Source: Vandiemenella viatica
Lineage: Eukaryota > Arthropoda > Insecta > Orthoptera > Morabidae
Length of the DNA: 64,000 bases
Direction of reading: 5' to 3'
Assembly: GCA_031002005.1 (NCBI GenBank)
Contig: JARYHS010008074.1
Span: 181,436,494-181,500,493, forward strand
Shown here: positions 11,769 to 22,935 of the stretch, in pieces
How the letters are laid out: each line of letters begins with the position of its first letter
Numbering within the stretch: position 1 is the first letter of the stretch
Notes under the pieces: model-generated
Database searches by the model: none
What the model saw: the letters and a program-made list of their open reading frames with translations, nothing else
What the model was told of the DNA's origin: nothing
Translations under genes and position numbers: made by a program

Positions 11769-12038
11769 ACCGAGCGTGGTGGTGTAACGGATAGCGTTCT
11801 GGCCTTGCATTCGGGAGGACGGCGGTTCGAATCCCCGTCCGGGCATCCAGATTTGGGTTTTCCATGGTTTCCCCAAATCACTCCAGGCGAATGCCGGGAT
11901 GCTTCCTTCAAAAGGCCATGGCCGAATTCCTTCCCATTCCTTGCCCCCATCCTTTCCCGTCTCTAAGGACCACGTTGTTAAAAAAGGGACGTTAAACTGA
12001 TACAAAAAAAAAAAATAAAAAAAAAAAAAAAAAAAAAA
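11769..12038 (+). mobile_element. tRNA-derived SINE, complete copy with 12-bp TSD
   Basis: The head is tRNA-like, with a box-A-like segment (TGGTGTAACGG) and a perfect box B, GGTTCGAATCC, at 11824-11834; together these form an RNA polymerase III promoter. The tRNA-unrelated body reads CATCCAGATTTGGGTTTTCC and later GGATGCTTCCTTC, and the element ends in a long A-rich tail. TTGACACACCAC occurs at 11757-11768 and again at 12039-12050 as the target-site duplication. Exact TSDs and a long A tail suggest a fairly recent insertion. A second copy of the same family is at 21526. Confidence 0.95.
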
Positions 12039-12182
12039 TTGACACACCACTTTGATTTTTGTCGGGTCAATAACTTTAAAAGTATAAAAATATAAAGAAT
12101 CCTGAAAAGCAGAGAAATCATAAAACAAGTGACATAGTTTTCTAGTCTGAAATCAATAAATTATAAAAACTTAGAATACGAT

Positions 12183-12922
12183 ATAAATAATGTTCTCGGG
12201 TAACTAGCCGAGTTATGTAAGTGTTATAATTACACAATATTTTGGCGCTCTCAGTCGTCGGCACCATCTTCCGTGAAGTGAGGTCAGGAATGCGCGAAGT
12301 TGCTGAGCTAGACCAGACTCCCGCTGCTACCTCTGATTGCTCGGCTGTGGAACCAGTCGTAGCAGGGGTCAAATCTCGTTGCGGCTTGAATCGATGCCAA
12401 GATGGAATTACGGCTAGATTGGATGTCCTTTTTTACATGGCATGTAGCGGACGGGCTTAAAGTCATCGCTCCTTCGAAGATGATATCCGAAAACAAAGCC
12501 TTCACCATAAATTGTTTGTCCAACTGATGGGTCAACACGGATCCGTTGTGGGCCTCATATTGAGCCATGCTGCCACGTGATTGGTTAGATTTGTAACCAA
12601 TCGTAGCCGGGGTCCTGCCTCGTAACAACTCATCGTTTGATAGAAGTTAAAATCAGAAGGCAAATCCTTCCCCATACGCTGATTATTAATGCCTGAGCAA
12701 CAAATTGCTCGCTTATGTTACTACTGAACTTCCTGTTGAACTGGACGCGCCGTGTAATGCGTCCCGGTCGCACTGTCGACGAATAGTATCCGCAACTTCG
12801 CAAGTTCCTGACCTCACTTCACCGGAAGATGGCGCCGGTGACTGAGAGCGCCGGAATATTGTGTAATTATAACACTCCTATAACTCGGCTAGTTACCCGA
12901 CAACATTATTTATATTCTCAAC
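12183..12922. mobile_element. Long-TIR (fold-back) non-autonomous element
   Basis: The left arm (about 12183-12312) and right arm (about 12788-12922) are inverted copies of about 130 bp. Both carry TAAATAATGTT, the palindromic CTCGGGTAACTAGCCGAG, AGTGTTATAATTACACAATATT, GCGCTCTCAGTC and GAAGTGAGGTCAGGAA. The interior has a partial direct repeat (AACCaaTCGTAGCnGGGGTC at about 12350 and 12594) and no ORF of note. The type suggests a MULE or fold-back element. No clear target-site duplication was found. A fragment of the terminus recurs at 57023. Confidence 0.75.
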
Positions 12923-14019
12923 GCCTAGAAAGACTATGTAATTTGAATACGATGTCAAATTCGAGAAAGTCCCTTTGCTCACACGAAAATTGTATTACTA
13001 CATGTTTCACATTTCAATTTTTTACAGCAAACTGAGTAACTTCAAAGGGACAGTTATGATAAAGTTAACCTATCAACACAGTAAAAAAATTCCTAACTAT
13101 GTTAGAAGTGGGAAGCTACAGGTGTCGTCGGTCCGAGGGTATATTAGGACAGACAGGCACAAGGCTGCAGAAGTCGCTTGGAACACATTTGGTCAAAAGT
13201 CTTGGGAGCAGTCTATGTGCTGCGTGGAGCCGCATTTTGCCGCCCGAGGTATGCTGGGTAGTACTGAAAGTAGTTCAAACCACCATACTGTTTTGGCAGA
13301 CATCATGAATTTTCTGAACGTGTGATTTGTAAACTTTAAAATGAGACTTAGAAATTCTTAACAGGGGTTGGTCGGTTTTATTCCTCTTCATTACTTGCAG
13401 TTCATGAAATGATTTGTCCGATAGCCAATTTCAACTGTCAAAGTGATTTATGATGTGACTTTGAAGAATATAGTGAAATTTAATATTTTAACTGTACCTA
13501 TTTTTTATTAGTGCTAATGAACCTTTTCATTCGTGAAGGTAACTAGACATGTGGTAGCCATAATTAATTACAGTTGATTCATTTAAGGCTGGCTCGCGGT
13601 TTAACAGTTTGAACAGTTTATTTTTCTATAGAACTTAAAGCAAGTTGGAGGTTAGTTAAGGTGATGATACCAATACTACAATCCCAGTATTGGTTTTTTC
13701 CCTTACATCATGGATAACGTGTTATTTAGTACCAAAAAGTGAATCACGTCACAAAGAATTCATATATCTAGGAGTAAACGTGGAAAGAAACTAAAATTGA
13801 TGCAATTCAGATCTTACATGGATCCATCTTCAAATATGTTACCTATGATAGCCAAATGTCATCAAAAGAAACACTCTGCCCTTAATGCAAGGAATAAATT
13901 AGATTGTCAGCTCCTCTTCACAAAGCAAACAGATTATTTGCTGGCTATAATACGGATAGTTGATCTGCATTTGTCATTGGATTTCAGAAGTGTTGGAAAC
14001 TAACCCCTCAACTGACAGA
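12923..14019. other. No supported gene
   Basis: The region holds several short overlapping ORFs with no recognisable domain and AT-rich spacer. The stretch from about 13780 onward may already belong to the hAT pseudogene that follows. Confidence 0.35.
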
Positions 14020-15000
14020 CAATTAAACTACAAATGAACATCTGGAAAATCTTGAAAAGTGGAAAACTTTAGAAATAAGAATAAAATTTTACAAAGCAAA
14101 GTTGATTCTGCCTTGCATTTAACTGATGCTGAATAGCAAAAGTGGAAGGATCTTTTATTTAGATTATTGGAAATAATTTTATTTCTGTCTTTAAAAAAAC
14201 CAAACATTTTGTGAACACAGTGGAGGACATGGCTCTACGAATGACAGTAATTTCCTAGAATGGATCCAACTACTTTCAAAATAGGATGTAGTGCCGGAAG
14301 AGCACACCTTGAACTTGGAACATAATAAATATCTGTTGCCAGATACACAAAATGAACTCATTAGTGTCCTATCAAACCATGTAAAATCCAAACTTGTTAA
14401 TCACATTAAATTGGTAAAATATTTTGATATTATGTTTGATAGCACACCTGACATTTCAAAAATTGATCAAATGCCTAAAGGGATTTGTTTTGTGAAAACT
14501 GATAACAGAAAAGTGGAAGTCAAATAAGTATTCCCTGGATTTTTCCCTTAAAGGTAAACAAAGCCTTTGATTAAAGGAAAGAAATTTTTAAAAAGCTTTA
14601 TATTTATAGTTAAGATGATGTGATGTGTCTTTCTCAAGGTTATGACAATGCAGCTATTATCAGCTGCGTAAGTGGGGAATACAAGCCATTATTGAAATAC
14701 AAAATATAATCCTGTTTTTGTTGGATGTACTGATCAGGGAATTAATTTGTGGCCAAAACTTATTTGCATAAATTGCATCCAGAACTGTAGAAACTACTTT
14801 CAAATTATTCTTGATTTACACCAGCAAATCATCTGATAAAAAGATTGCCAACAATGAGTTGGAGTGCATATTATGCTGCAGTAAAACATTAACAGAAAAT
14901 TTTTGAGTTTAGGGCTGCAATTAAAGAATTATGAGATTTTTTTAAAAAAATTAGAAACAGCAGAAGTGCTGAACTTTATTCCAGTATGTAATATTATGTT

Positions 15001-15090
15001 CCCCGCAGGGGCCTGGTACGCAAGTGCCAGGTACGGGTTTGGCAAACCCACGGTGCCCGAGCTGGAAACTTGTGAGCGCCGCAAGTTTCC
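15001..15090 (+). promoter_or_regulatory. Four consecutive hairpins at the 5' end of the I-like element
   Basis: CCCC-GCA-GGGG at 15001-15011; CCTGGTAC-GCAA-GTGCCAGG at 15012-15031, with a GNRA tetraloop; GGGTTT-GGC-AAACCC at 15035-15049; and GGAAACTTG...CAAGTTTCC at 15064-15090. All stems are perfect or have one wobble pair. They may act in RNA packaging, translation or internal promoter function. The function is inference. Confidence 0.75.
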
Positions 15091-15288
15091 CACACCGTAA
15101 ACTCCTACCATGCTTCAACGACCACCATAGGGAGTGGCGGTGGAACGTTGTCTGCCTAGGAGAACGGGGATCTTGGCTTCAAGGTCAGCCACGTGCAGAA
15201 GAGGTGCATGGGTGAGAGGTAGATCACTCGTTAACGTGCAACCTCAGGGGCACCTGCGCATCCCTGTTGTATTAGTGCTTCTTCTTAA

Positions 15289-16774
15289 ACTGGTTTAACT
15301 CGTGGGACCAAAACGAAGCCTCACAAGAAAACCAAAAACCCCTTTGGCCCGGGTGTGTCGCAGGTTAATATAAACACACCCAGTTCCAACAAGCGGGTGA
15401 GGGTTGAAAGCCCACCTGAAACGGAAAACAGTAACAGGAAGGGTCATTTTATTGATGATGCCTTTATTATAATGGCAAGAAAGGAGGGATCCTTTGAGAA
15501 GGTCTCTCCTTTCTATATTCAAAAAGGACTTGAAGGGATAGTCGGAACGTTAAAAAGTGTAAAAAAAGCTGAGGAACGGGACCCTGCTTTTAGAAACATC
15601 TACCTATAAGCAGGCTGTCTTACTCCTTAAGTGTGAGAAGCTCGGGGAGTTCGCAGTAAAGTGCGAACTCCATAAAACTCTGAATAGCAGCAAAGGCGTG
15701 ATCACCTGCCGCAATTTGATCGATTTAATGTCCGAGGAACTCCTTAAGGAGTGGAGATCAGAAAATGTGGTCAAGGTTCGACAGATCATGCGAAGGGTTA
15801 ACGGCAATCTGGAGAAGACTGCCACCTTCATCCTGACATTCGACACTCCAACGTTGCCAAAAGACATCAAGGCTGGGTATTTACATCTAAATGTTCGCCC
15901 GTATGTACCGGACCCCATGCGCTGCTTCAAGTGCCTGAGGTTCGGTCATACGACGGCGAACTGCAAAGGCAACCCCACCTGTGGGAGATGCGGTAAAGCG
16001 GCGCATGAGCCAGGTGCCACTTGCACCCTCCCACAGATGTGTATAAACTGCTCTGGGTCACATCCAACCTGGAGCAGGGAGTGTCGGGTGTATCTGGAAT
16101 AAAAAAAGATACAGGAGCTGAAAACAAAAGAGCTGATATCTTACGGCGATGCGAAGAAGCGCTACAAGGCTCTAGCACCACCCGTCTTCGCAACCAGCTT
16201 CGCGAAGATGTTGTCAGCTCCTGTCAGGAAACAAAATGTTGCTACGCAGACGTCCGTTGTGGACATGGGCACAAGCCCAATGTGCTCATGTCAGTGCAGA
16301 TGTGGTGCCACACCCATCAAGGTCTTAACACCTAGTAACACGCCGGCAACCTCGGCCACTAAGAAATCAGTTCCACCAAGTACACCAGCTACAGTACAGC
16401 CATCCGCTACAGTAGCTACAGCCGATATTCCCTCGGCTACAGTAGTGGAAACAGCTACAGCAGACACAGTAACTGCATCGGCTAGTGGCGGATGGCAAAC
16501 AGTGCAAAAAGTTCAGGGTCGAAAATTCAAACAAACGGACCCCACAATGTTCTTAAAGTTCCCCTTCTACTTCTCCTCCCAGATCCCCAACTGGCAGGGA
16601 GAAGAAGGGGAACAGGTCGCGGCGGAACAAAAGTGCGCACGACTCCGAGGCCTTAGAACAAGTGTCGTCTTTGGACCCAGAAGACGACATAATGCTGGTG
16701 GACGAACATACTTCTGTTCCTCAGCAATTACATGCGCAGAACCCACCCGAACTGGGGTGGGTGGTTTTAAATAG
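15289..16774 (+). pseudogene. I-like element ORF1 (Gag-like, CCHC zinc knuckles), frameshifted
   Basis: ORF1 proteins of I/Jockey elements bind the element RNA. The frame is open from 15289 to 15609 without an ATG at its head (KRVRVESPPETENSN...). It then shifts to a frame ending at 16102, with CFKCLRFGHTTANC, CGRCGKAAHEPGATC and CINCSGSHPTWSREC: three zinc knuckles typical of this class. A third piece to 16774 is rich in Thr, Ala and Pro and ends close to the ORF2 start at 16780. At least two frameshifts (about 15610 and 16100-16210) break the protein. Confidence 0.85.
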
Positions 16775-16779
16775 GTAGG

Positions 16780-19700
16780 ATGGCTCCCATACTTCAGTGG
16801 AACGTCAACGGCTTACAGGCTCACAAAGAGGAACTCCAACTCTTACCACGGTCTAATCCATTGTGTATCTGTCTTCAAGAGACACATTTTAGACCACAAC
16901 ACCAACCAGTGCTAAGAGGATACGACACTTATAGAAAAGACGATACCGAGGGTGATCGAGCTAAGGGAGGAGTGGCTGTGTTGGTCCGAAACACAGTCCA
17001 CTCCGAACCCGTTGCTCTCACCTCCACATTACAAGCAGTAGCGGCGAAAATACACGGTCCAATCCAACTGACTGTATGCTCTCTCTATCTGCCACCCAGT
17101 TTGTCCGTTGACTACGACGACCTGGTTGGCATTATACGACAACTCACTCGGTTCTTTCTCCTATTGGGAGATTTCAACGCGCACAGTGCAGTTGTGGGGT
17201 TCCGTCACCGATTGCCCCCGGGGCCGAGTGGTTGGTAGATTGATAGAGCAGGAGGAAATTTGTATCCTGAATACCGGGCAAATGACTCATTTCACCATTG
17301 CTACCGGTACGTCTTCTGCCATTGACCTTCCGCTGTGCTCCCCCTCCATCGTGGACTCCGTGCATTGGGAGGTGGATCGCGACTTACATGGAAGTGACCA
17401 CTTCCCTGTTTGGATGCACGTTGAGTGTGAGCAGGTAGGAGGTAATAACCGGCATAAATGGAACATCAGTGGTGCAGATTGACAGCTCTTCTGCCGTTCT
17501 ATACAACTGCAACCGTGTGGCAGTATACAGGAGAAGGTGAATCACTTCACAGAAGTGATTCACCGTGCAGCTGACGTCTCCATGCCGAAAAGCTCCGGAA
17601 CGCTGCGAAGGACGCCCGTCCCCTGGTGGAGCGACGAATGTCGTTCCGCCATCCAGGGTCGCAGACGGGCGCTGCGTCGTTTTAGGTTGTGCCCAATATC
17701 TGACAACCTAGCAGCGTTCCATATTGCCAGAGCTAAGGCGCGTCGTGTTATTAAGGAGAGCAAGAAAAGGTCATGGCAGACCTTTGTGAGCACCATAAAT
17801 CGTTCCACACATTCGTTGAAAGTATGGGAGTCTATCCGCCGTATATCTGGAAGGTACTCCCGCCCACCAGTATGTGGGTTGCTGGATCATGGACGTATAA
17901 TTACCGACGAACGAAGCGTAGCGCAGCTGATGGCGGAGAATTTCGCCGCCATCACTTCATCTGCTAACTTTAACCCTCGGTTTCAGCGACGAAGAGTCGC
18001 TGCCGAGAGGCGCCCTGCTGTGCTTCGATTCGTCGAATACAGAGGCCTACAACTGCCCATTTACATTTTGGGAACTGGAGGCAGCGCTAAACAGCGCCAA
18101 CGACACTGCTCCAGGGCCTGATTTGATCCAGTACCAGATGCTGAGACATCTTAGTAAAGATGCTAAAGAGTAACTTCTGGATATTTTTAACGATATATGG
18201 ACCGGAGGACACTTCCCCGACTCGTGGAAAGAAGCAATATTAATTCCCATTTTAAAACCTGGGAAAGACAAATTGTTGCCAGGTAGTTATCGTAGTATTG
18301 CCTTGACTAGCTGCGTTGGGAAGACACTGGAGAGGATGGTTAACCGCCGCCTCATCTGGTGTCTTGAATCCCGTAATCTGCTCAGCCGCTTTCAGTGTGG
18401 ATTCAGGAAGTCACGTTCAACCTTGGACAACCTGGAGGCGGCAATCCAGGATGCGTTCATCCGAAGCCAATACTTGTAGGTGTCTTTTTTGACATCGAAA
18501 AGTCATACGATACTACCTGGCGACATATTATTTTAAAACAATTATACGATCGGGGTTTCAGAGGAAATCTTCCACGTTTTTTAAAATCATTTTTATCGGG
18601 ACGTTGCTTTCGGTACCGAGTCGGTAGAGAAGTGTCTGATCTTTTTATTCAGGAAAATGGTGTTCCTCAAGGATCAGTTTATGCGTAACACTATTCGCCA
18701 TTGCTATAAATAGCATTGGAGCCATTATAAGTAGTCCCTTACGGTACTCCTTATATGTGGACGATTTTTTAATTTTTATTGCGTCGTCTAGCCTGAGAAG
18801 CGCTGAGCGGCAGCTGCAACTTGGGCTGAACAGACTGGACGAATGGTCAGTGCACACCGGTTTTCGTTTCTCTGCTGAGAAAACCTGGTGTGTACTTTTT
18901 ACTCGCAGCAGAAGCCTTTTACCAGAATCTCACCTTACCTTGAGGAACACCGTTTTAAGTTTTACTGATACTGTTAGATTTCTGGGCCTCATTTTTGATA
19001 CTAGGCTCAACTGGCTACCGCACCTAAAAGATGTCAGAGCCAGGTCCTTAAAAGCTCTTAATCTTTTAAAATGTCTGTGTGGCAGGTTGTGGGGCGCTGA
19101 TCGCTCCTGCCTGCTACAGTTTTATAGAGCCTTTGTACGGTCGCGTCTGGAATACGGTTGTATCGTGTATGGTTCGGCACGGGACATCTACCTCCATATA
19201 TTGGATAGTGTCCACCATGCTGGAATTCAGCTCGCCACGGGTGCATATCGCACCAGCCCTATTGTCAGCATATGTGCTGACTCGGGCGAGCCGCCGCTTG
19301 CCATCCACCGGCGACTCCTCATGGTGCGACACTACCTGTAGGTTGCCATAAACACCTGGCAGTCCCGTGTATGACATAGTCATACACCCGAGTTTTGAGC
19401 GGCTGTATACCAACCAGCACTAGAGCCACCAAACCTTTTAGCTACCGTGCAAAGGCTGTTTTAGAGGAAAATGGGTTCGAGCTTCCCTCGTTTTATCACC
19501 AGGGTTGGAGTAAATCTCCTCCCTGGCTTTTATAGAGGCCCAGAATTATTTTAGATCTGTCTCGTTACAACAAACAGTGTACTGCGGACAGTGTTTTTAG
19601 TAACATATTTAGAGATATTTTAAACCAGTATCACACGTTTACCCCGGTGTATATGGATGAGTCTAAGCAGGCTAACGGAGTTGGTTGCTCCGTAGTGTTC

Positions 19701-20465
19701 CCTCGAGCAACTTACACATTCAAACTAGACGGCAGGTGCAGCGTATACACCGCCTAGTGCTATGCCGTGTTGAAGTCGCTCCAGCATATGAAAGTAATGC
19801 GCGATAAGTGGTTTATCATATGCTGTGATTCCCTCAGCTGTATTCAGGCCATAGGAAATATGTATCCAGCAGATCGTCTAGTCCAGGACATCCAGGACGC
19901 CCTCCTTTCCCTCCAATCTCGTGGAAAGGAGGTTTTATTCTGCTGGGTACCAGGTCATGTGGGAATCAGGGGGAACGAGGCAGCTGATGAAGCTGCCAAG
20001 TTAGCCTGCGACAAGGTCAGAACTGACTTTGAACCGGTCCCAAAGTCAGAACTTGCCTCGGCGGCGAAGAGATTTGTTTTTGATGTTTGGCAGAGGCAGT
20101 CGCTGGAAGTTGAGCATAATAAACTCCGGCAGGACAAACCGACCGTGCAGGCATGGAGCAGCTCCTTCCAGCGGACGAGGAGGGATGAGGTTCTCCTTAC
20201 TCGCCTCGGAATAGGGCACTGTTCTCTGACACATGGTTTCCTTCTCCGCCGAGAGGACCCACCGGAGTGTGTTGCTTGTGGCGTACCTTTGACGGTATGC
20301 CACATTTTAACCGAATGTGTATTGTTTTTAGATTTAAGGGCAGACGTCGGCTTAGCCAACGATCTGTCCCTTATTTTAAACGATGACCGTGACAACGTGG
20401 CTAAGGTTTTAAAGTTTTGCAGCTTGGCCGGTCTTGTCCCAAAAATTTTGGGCAGATCGGCTTAG
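16780..20465 (+). pseudogene. I-like element ORF2 (endonuclease, reverse transcriptase, RNase H), broken
   Basis: The apurinic-like endonuclease begins MAPILQWNVNGLQAHKEEL, with LCICLQETH, LLGDFNAH and, after a frameshift near 17200, the GSDHFPV end at about 17392. Reverse transcriptase motifs are PGPDLI near 18115, SYRSIALTS near 18285, FFDIEKSYD near 18487, NGVPQGSV near 18657 and YVDD at 18754-18765. YVDD stands where YADD or FADD is usual in non-LTR elements. RNase H shows YMDESKQANGVG near 19652, a stop codon at about 19756 where the catalytic Glu is expected, CDSLSCIQAI near 19827 and WVPGHVGIRGNEAAD near 19946. Stops and frameshifts near 17200, 18060, 18170, 18478, 18688 and 19340 make it non-functional. 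Confidence 0.9.
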
Positions 20466-20473
20466 GTTTTAGA

Positions 20474-20775
20474 TTGGATTGGTGGCCGTTTACAACCACC
20501 AATCCAAGTACTGTTTTTACTTGTGACACTGCTTATATGGCTGGCCTTTTTACAGCCAGCCAGCTAACTCGTTTTCTAACTGGTTGGCCTTCCTACAGCC
20601 AACCAGTTAATGTATGTAATTATATATTCTAGTCTCAGTTTTATATTTTATGTTGCCGTCTGTGTGGCCGATCTCTTTACAGTCGGCCACGCAGACGGTA
20701 TTTTAGTTAGTATGTTAGTATTTTATTGTGCTGTCTCTGTGGCCGACCCCTTTACAGTCGGCAATTTTGCCACGT
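20474..20775 (+). promoter_or_regulatory. Array of five similar hairpins in the 3' UTR of the I-like element
   Basis: Stem-loops occur at 20474-20507 (TTGGATTGGTGG / CCACCAATCCAA), 20539-20561 (GGCTGGC / GCCAGCC), 20578-20608 (AACTGGTTGGC / GCCAACCAGTT), 20656-20698 (CCGTCTGTGTGGCCGA and its complement with one wobble) and, decayed, about 20733-20775. Each has a loop of the form yTTTACA or cTACA, and each 5' arm ends in a GGCC or TGGC core. This looks like repeated copies of one recognition hairpin, as used by non-LTR reverse transcriptases to select their own 3' end. Confidence 0.8.
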
Positions 20776-21525
20776 TGTCACGCTTGGTTTTTGTTAGCGC
20801 GCTAATGACCCCGTCGTCGATGCGCCCTAAAACCTAAATAACTACAACAACAACAATATTATGTTTCTTTATGTTGCAACAACTGAAGTAAAGAAACAGA
20901 TTGGATTGCAAAGTAAAACTTTGTGCATTGAACAATCAATGATAAAAATAAAAGCACTTCGTCATTATGTTATTGTACAAGGGGCAATAAGATCTTTCTA
21001 TGAAGAATCGCAGGACTACAACATTCCAAAAGAACTAAGAGTTTGTCGTAGAAACCAAATGACCAGTGAAGTAGCATGCAGGGCTCAAGTTGATGGCATA
21101 AAATCAAAAGTAGATTTGAAATGTCTTGACCAATTCAACACCAAACTCTGAACTAGATCAAAATCCAGTGAATGTGTCGACTTATGCAGTCATTGTCAAT
21201 GTTTTCTTGGTTCTCCAGATGGAGCCGCCCTATGTAAGATGGCTGAAATATCAGGTTTTTTTTTTTTTTTAAATTGCCGTGGCAAGCAAGACCCAGAGAA
21301 CCAACAAAACATAGAACAAAATCTTTTCAAGATGTATTTTGTTATTTAAGGTTGTACAGAAAAATAATTTGCTTTGGTAAACATACAGATACTAATAATA
21401 CATGAATTTAAATTTAGTAGTTTTTGTGATGAATTATGAGAATCAGAGCTTCTGCAAATATAAAGGTTGAGAAGGCATTTAAAAGTAGCCTTTGTTATCA
21501 TTTCGGTAACAAATGATTGGATTGG

Positions 21526-21786
21526 CACACGAGTGTGGTGGTGTAACGGCTAGCGTTCTGGCCTCGCATTCGGGAGGACGGCGGTTCGAATCCCCGTCCG
21601 GGCATCCAGATTTGGGTTTTCCACGGTTTCCCCAAATCACTCCAGGTGAATGCCGAGATGCTTCCTTCAAATGGGCCATGGCCGAATTCCTTCCTATTCC
21701 TTGCCCCCCCCATCCTTTCCCATCTCTAAAGACCCAGTTGTTATAGGAGACGTTAGGAGGTTTTTTTTTAAAAAAAAAAAAAAAAA
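21526..21786 (+). mobile_element. tRNA-derived SINE, second complete copy with 11-bp TSD
   Basis: Same family and same orientation as the copy at 11769: box B GGTTCGAATCC at 21583-21593, the shared body and an A-rich tail. GATTGGATTGG flanks it at 21515-21525 and 21787-21797. It lies inside the older hAT pseudogene. Confidence 0.95.
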
Positions 21787-21976
21787 GATTGGATTGGAAA
21801 TGATTGGATCTTGACTTTTTAAAATTAATTTTGGACCCTTATGGTCACCCTATTTATGACGATTCGCATATGAGTTGCTAGGCATGAGAAGTGTTTAAGT
21901 AAGTTAAAATTAATCAAAAACTATTTTCAGTCAACTATGGGCAACGAGATGCTAAATAATCTTGCCATATTGACTA

Positions 21977-22228
21977 CAGTAGAACTCCAATTAGCCGTAC
22001 TCCGATTATCCGAATCGCTTTTTTAATTAAGACGGAAACGTACTGCAAAAAAGCTTGCCCTCTTTTGTAAAAACCAACCTAAAGATTGGACGACTGCAGC
22101 ATTGTTTAACGACCAGTACGGCAAAATTTTCATCCCTGAAGTGCGAAAGGAAAAAACCGATTAACCGAATTTTTGATTATCCGAATGGGGTCCAGTCCCA
22201 ATTGATTCAAATAATTGGAGTTCTACTG
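21977..22228. mobile_element. Tigger/pogo-type MITE (TA target duplication)
   Basis: Terminal inverted repeats CAGTAGAACTCCAATTA and TAATTGGAGTTCTACTG are perfect over 17 bp, and TA flanks both ends. The 252-bp interior repeats the motif GATTATCCGAAT near both ends and has no ORF. It interrupts the C-terminal coding part of the hAT pseudogene, whose reading resumes on the other side. The element at 54456 shares the terminal sequence and keeps a transposase remnant. Confidence 0.9.
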
Positions 22229-22337
22229 TACTGAACATAGAGCAACTTAAAATTGAAGATGTGATTTCCAAGTTAGCAACTGTTAAAGCTAGAAAGAAGA
22301 GATTGTGAAAGCAGTTGTTTTTAGTTTGTGTATCTAC

Positions 22338-22545
22338 TTTCAAATGTTATTAATATTACAATTTTATTAATAAACAACTATTCATCAATAACAATTCATT
22401 TGAGCACATTTTTTTTAAATCATACTTTACACTTATAGGATTTAAATGTTATTAATATGACAATTTTATTAATAAATGACTGTATGTAAACAACAATAAA
22501 TACCCATGTTTTACTAAAAAGTCACTTTACACTTATAGGATATTA
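22338..22545. repeat. Tandem duplication of about 105 bp
   Basis: AAATGTTATTAATATkACAATTTTATTAATAAA at about 22339 recurs at about 22445, and CTTTACACTTATAGGAT closes both units. It lies just downstream of the hAT C-terminal remnant and may be part of that element's 3' subterminal region. Confidence 0.75.
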
Positions 22546-22624
22546 CATTTTAGATAATGTTGAATTGAAATTTTCAAGTGATGACACCACTGATATCCGC
22601 CCCAGGTATCACCCATGTTAGCTT

Positions 22625-22935
22625 TGCCATGTGGCATAACGAGTTTGATGGAGAAATTACAAAAGGCTTAAGATTACTCTGGGAAAAACTAGTAGTTATG
22701 GAAATGACGGGAGTAACAACCAGAGAGCGAGCATGCATAGGATAAACGGTTACTGTGAGCAAAGGACATTGTATCTTCAGATCCTTATCTACTGAATGTT
22801 ACTTCAATAAAATGCATGAAGTCATATAAAAGTTTATTATCACTGAAATATGAAAGACTAAACTAATAAATTTGAAGATTAAAGTTCTGAATGACTTTAA
22901 AATGATTCTGTATCCCAGCTCCGGCACTTGAAGAC
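22625..22935 (+). repeat. Putative 5' LTR of the gypsy element
   Basis: Matches 32082-32392 over GCATAACrAGTTT, GGAGTAACAA, GATCCTTATCTA and ATATGAAAGACTAA blocks. Boundaries are approximate, and no primer-binding site was identified with confidence. Confidence 0.6.

Larger units (their letters stand above)
15001..20854 (+). mobile_element. Full-length I-like non-LTR retrotransposon
   Basis: The element is bounded by an 11-bp target-site duplication, AATATTATGTT, at 14990-15000 and 20855-20865. It has a structured 5' UTR, an ORF1 with zinc knuckles, an ORF2 with endonuclease, reverse transcriptase and RNase H, a hairpin-rich 3' UTR and an ACAACAACAAC tail. The RNase H domain and the simple-repeat tail in place of poly(A) fit the I superfamily. 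Length is 5,854 bp. Frameshifts and stops in both ORFs show it is inactive, but structural completeness suggests moderate age. Confidence 0.9.
14020..22310 (+). pseudogene. Second hAT transposase copy, split by three younger insertions
   Basis: Pieces in order on the + strand are: a DUF4371-like part at 14220-14527 (QNELISVLSNHVKSKLVNHI, KYFDIMFDSTPDISKIDQM, which holds the first catalytic Asp); a GYDNAAIIS block near 14640; a segment up to 15000; its continuation at 20866-21151 (CRRNQMTSEVACRAQ); and the C-terminal dimerisation domain at about 21900-21975 (LKLIKNYFQSTMGNEML) continuing at 22229-22305 (IEQLKIEDVISKLATVKARK). Stops and frameshifts are common. The I-like element (15001-20854), a SINE (21526-21786) and a MITE (21977-22228) all inserted later, so the hAT copy is the oldest layer here. 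Confidence 0.8.

Noticed and set aside
11772..11846. tRNA gene.
   Set aside because: The tRNA-like head lacks a pairable acceptor stem and continues into a SINE body with A tail and TSD.
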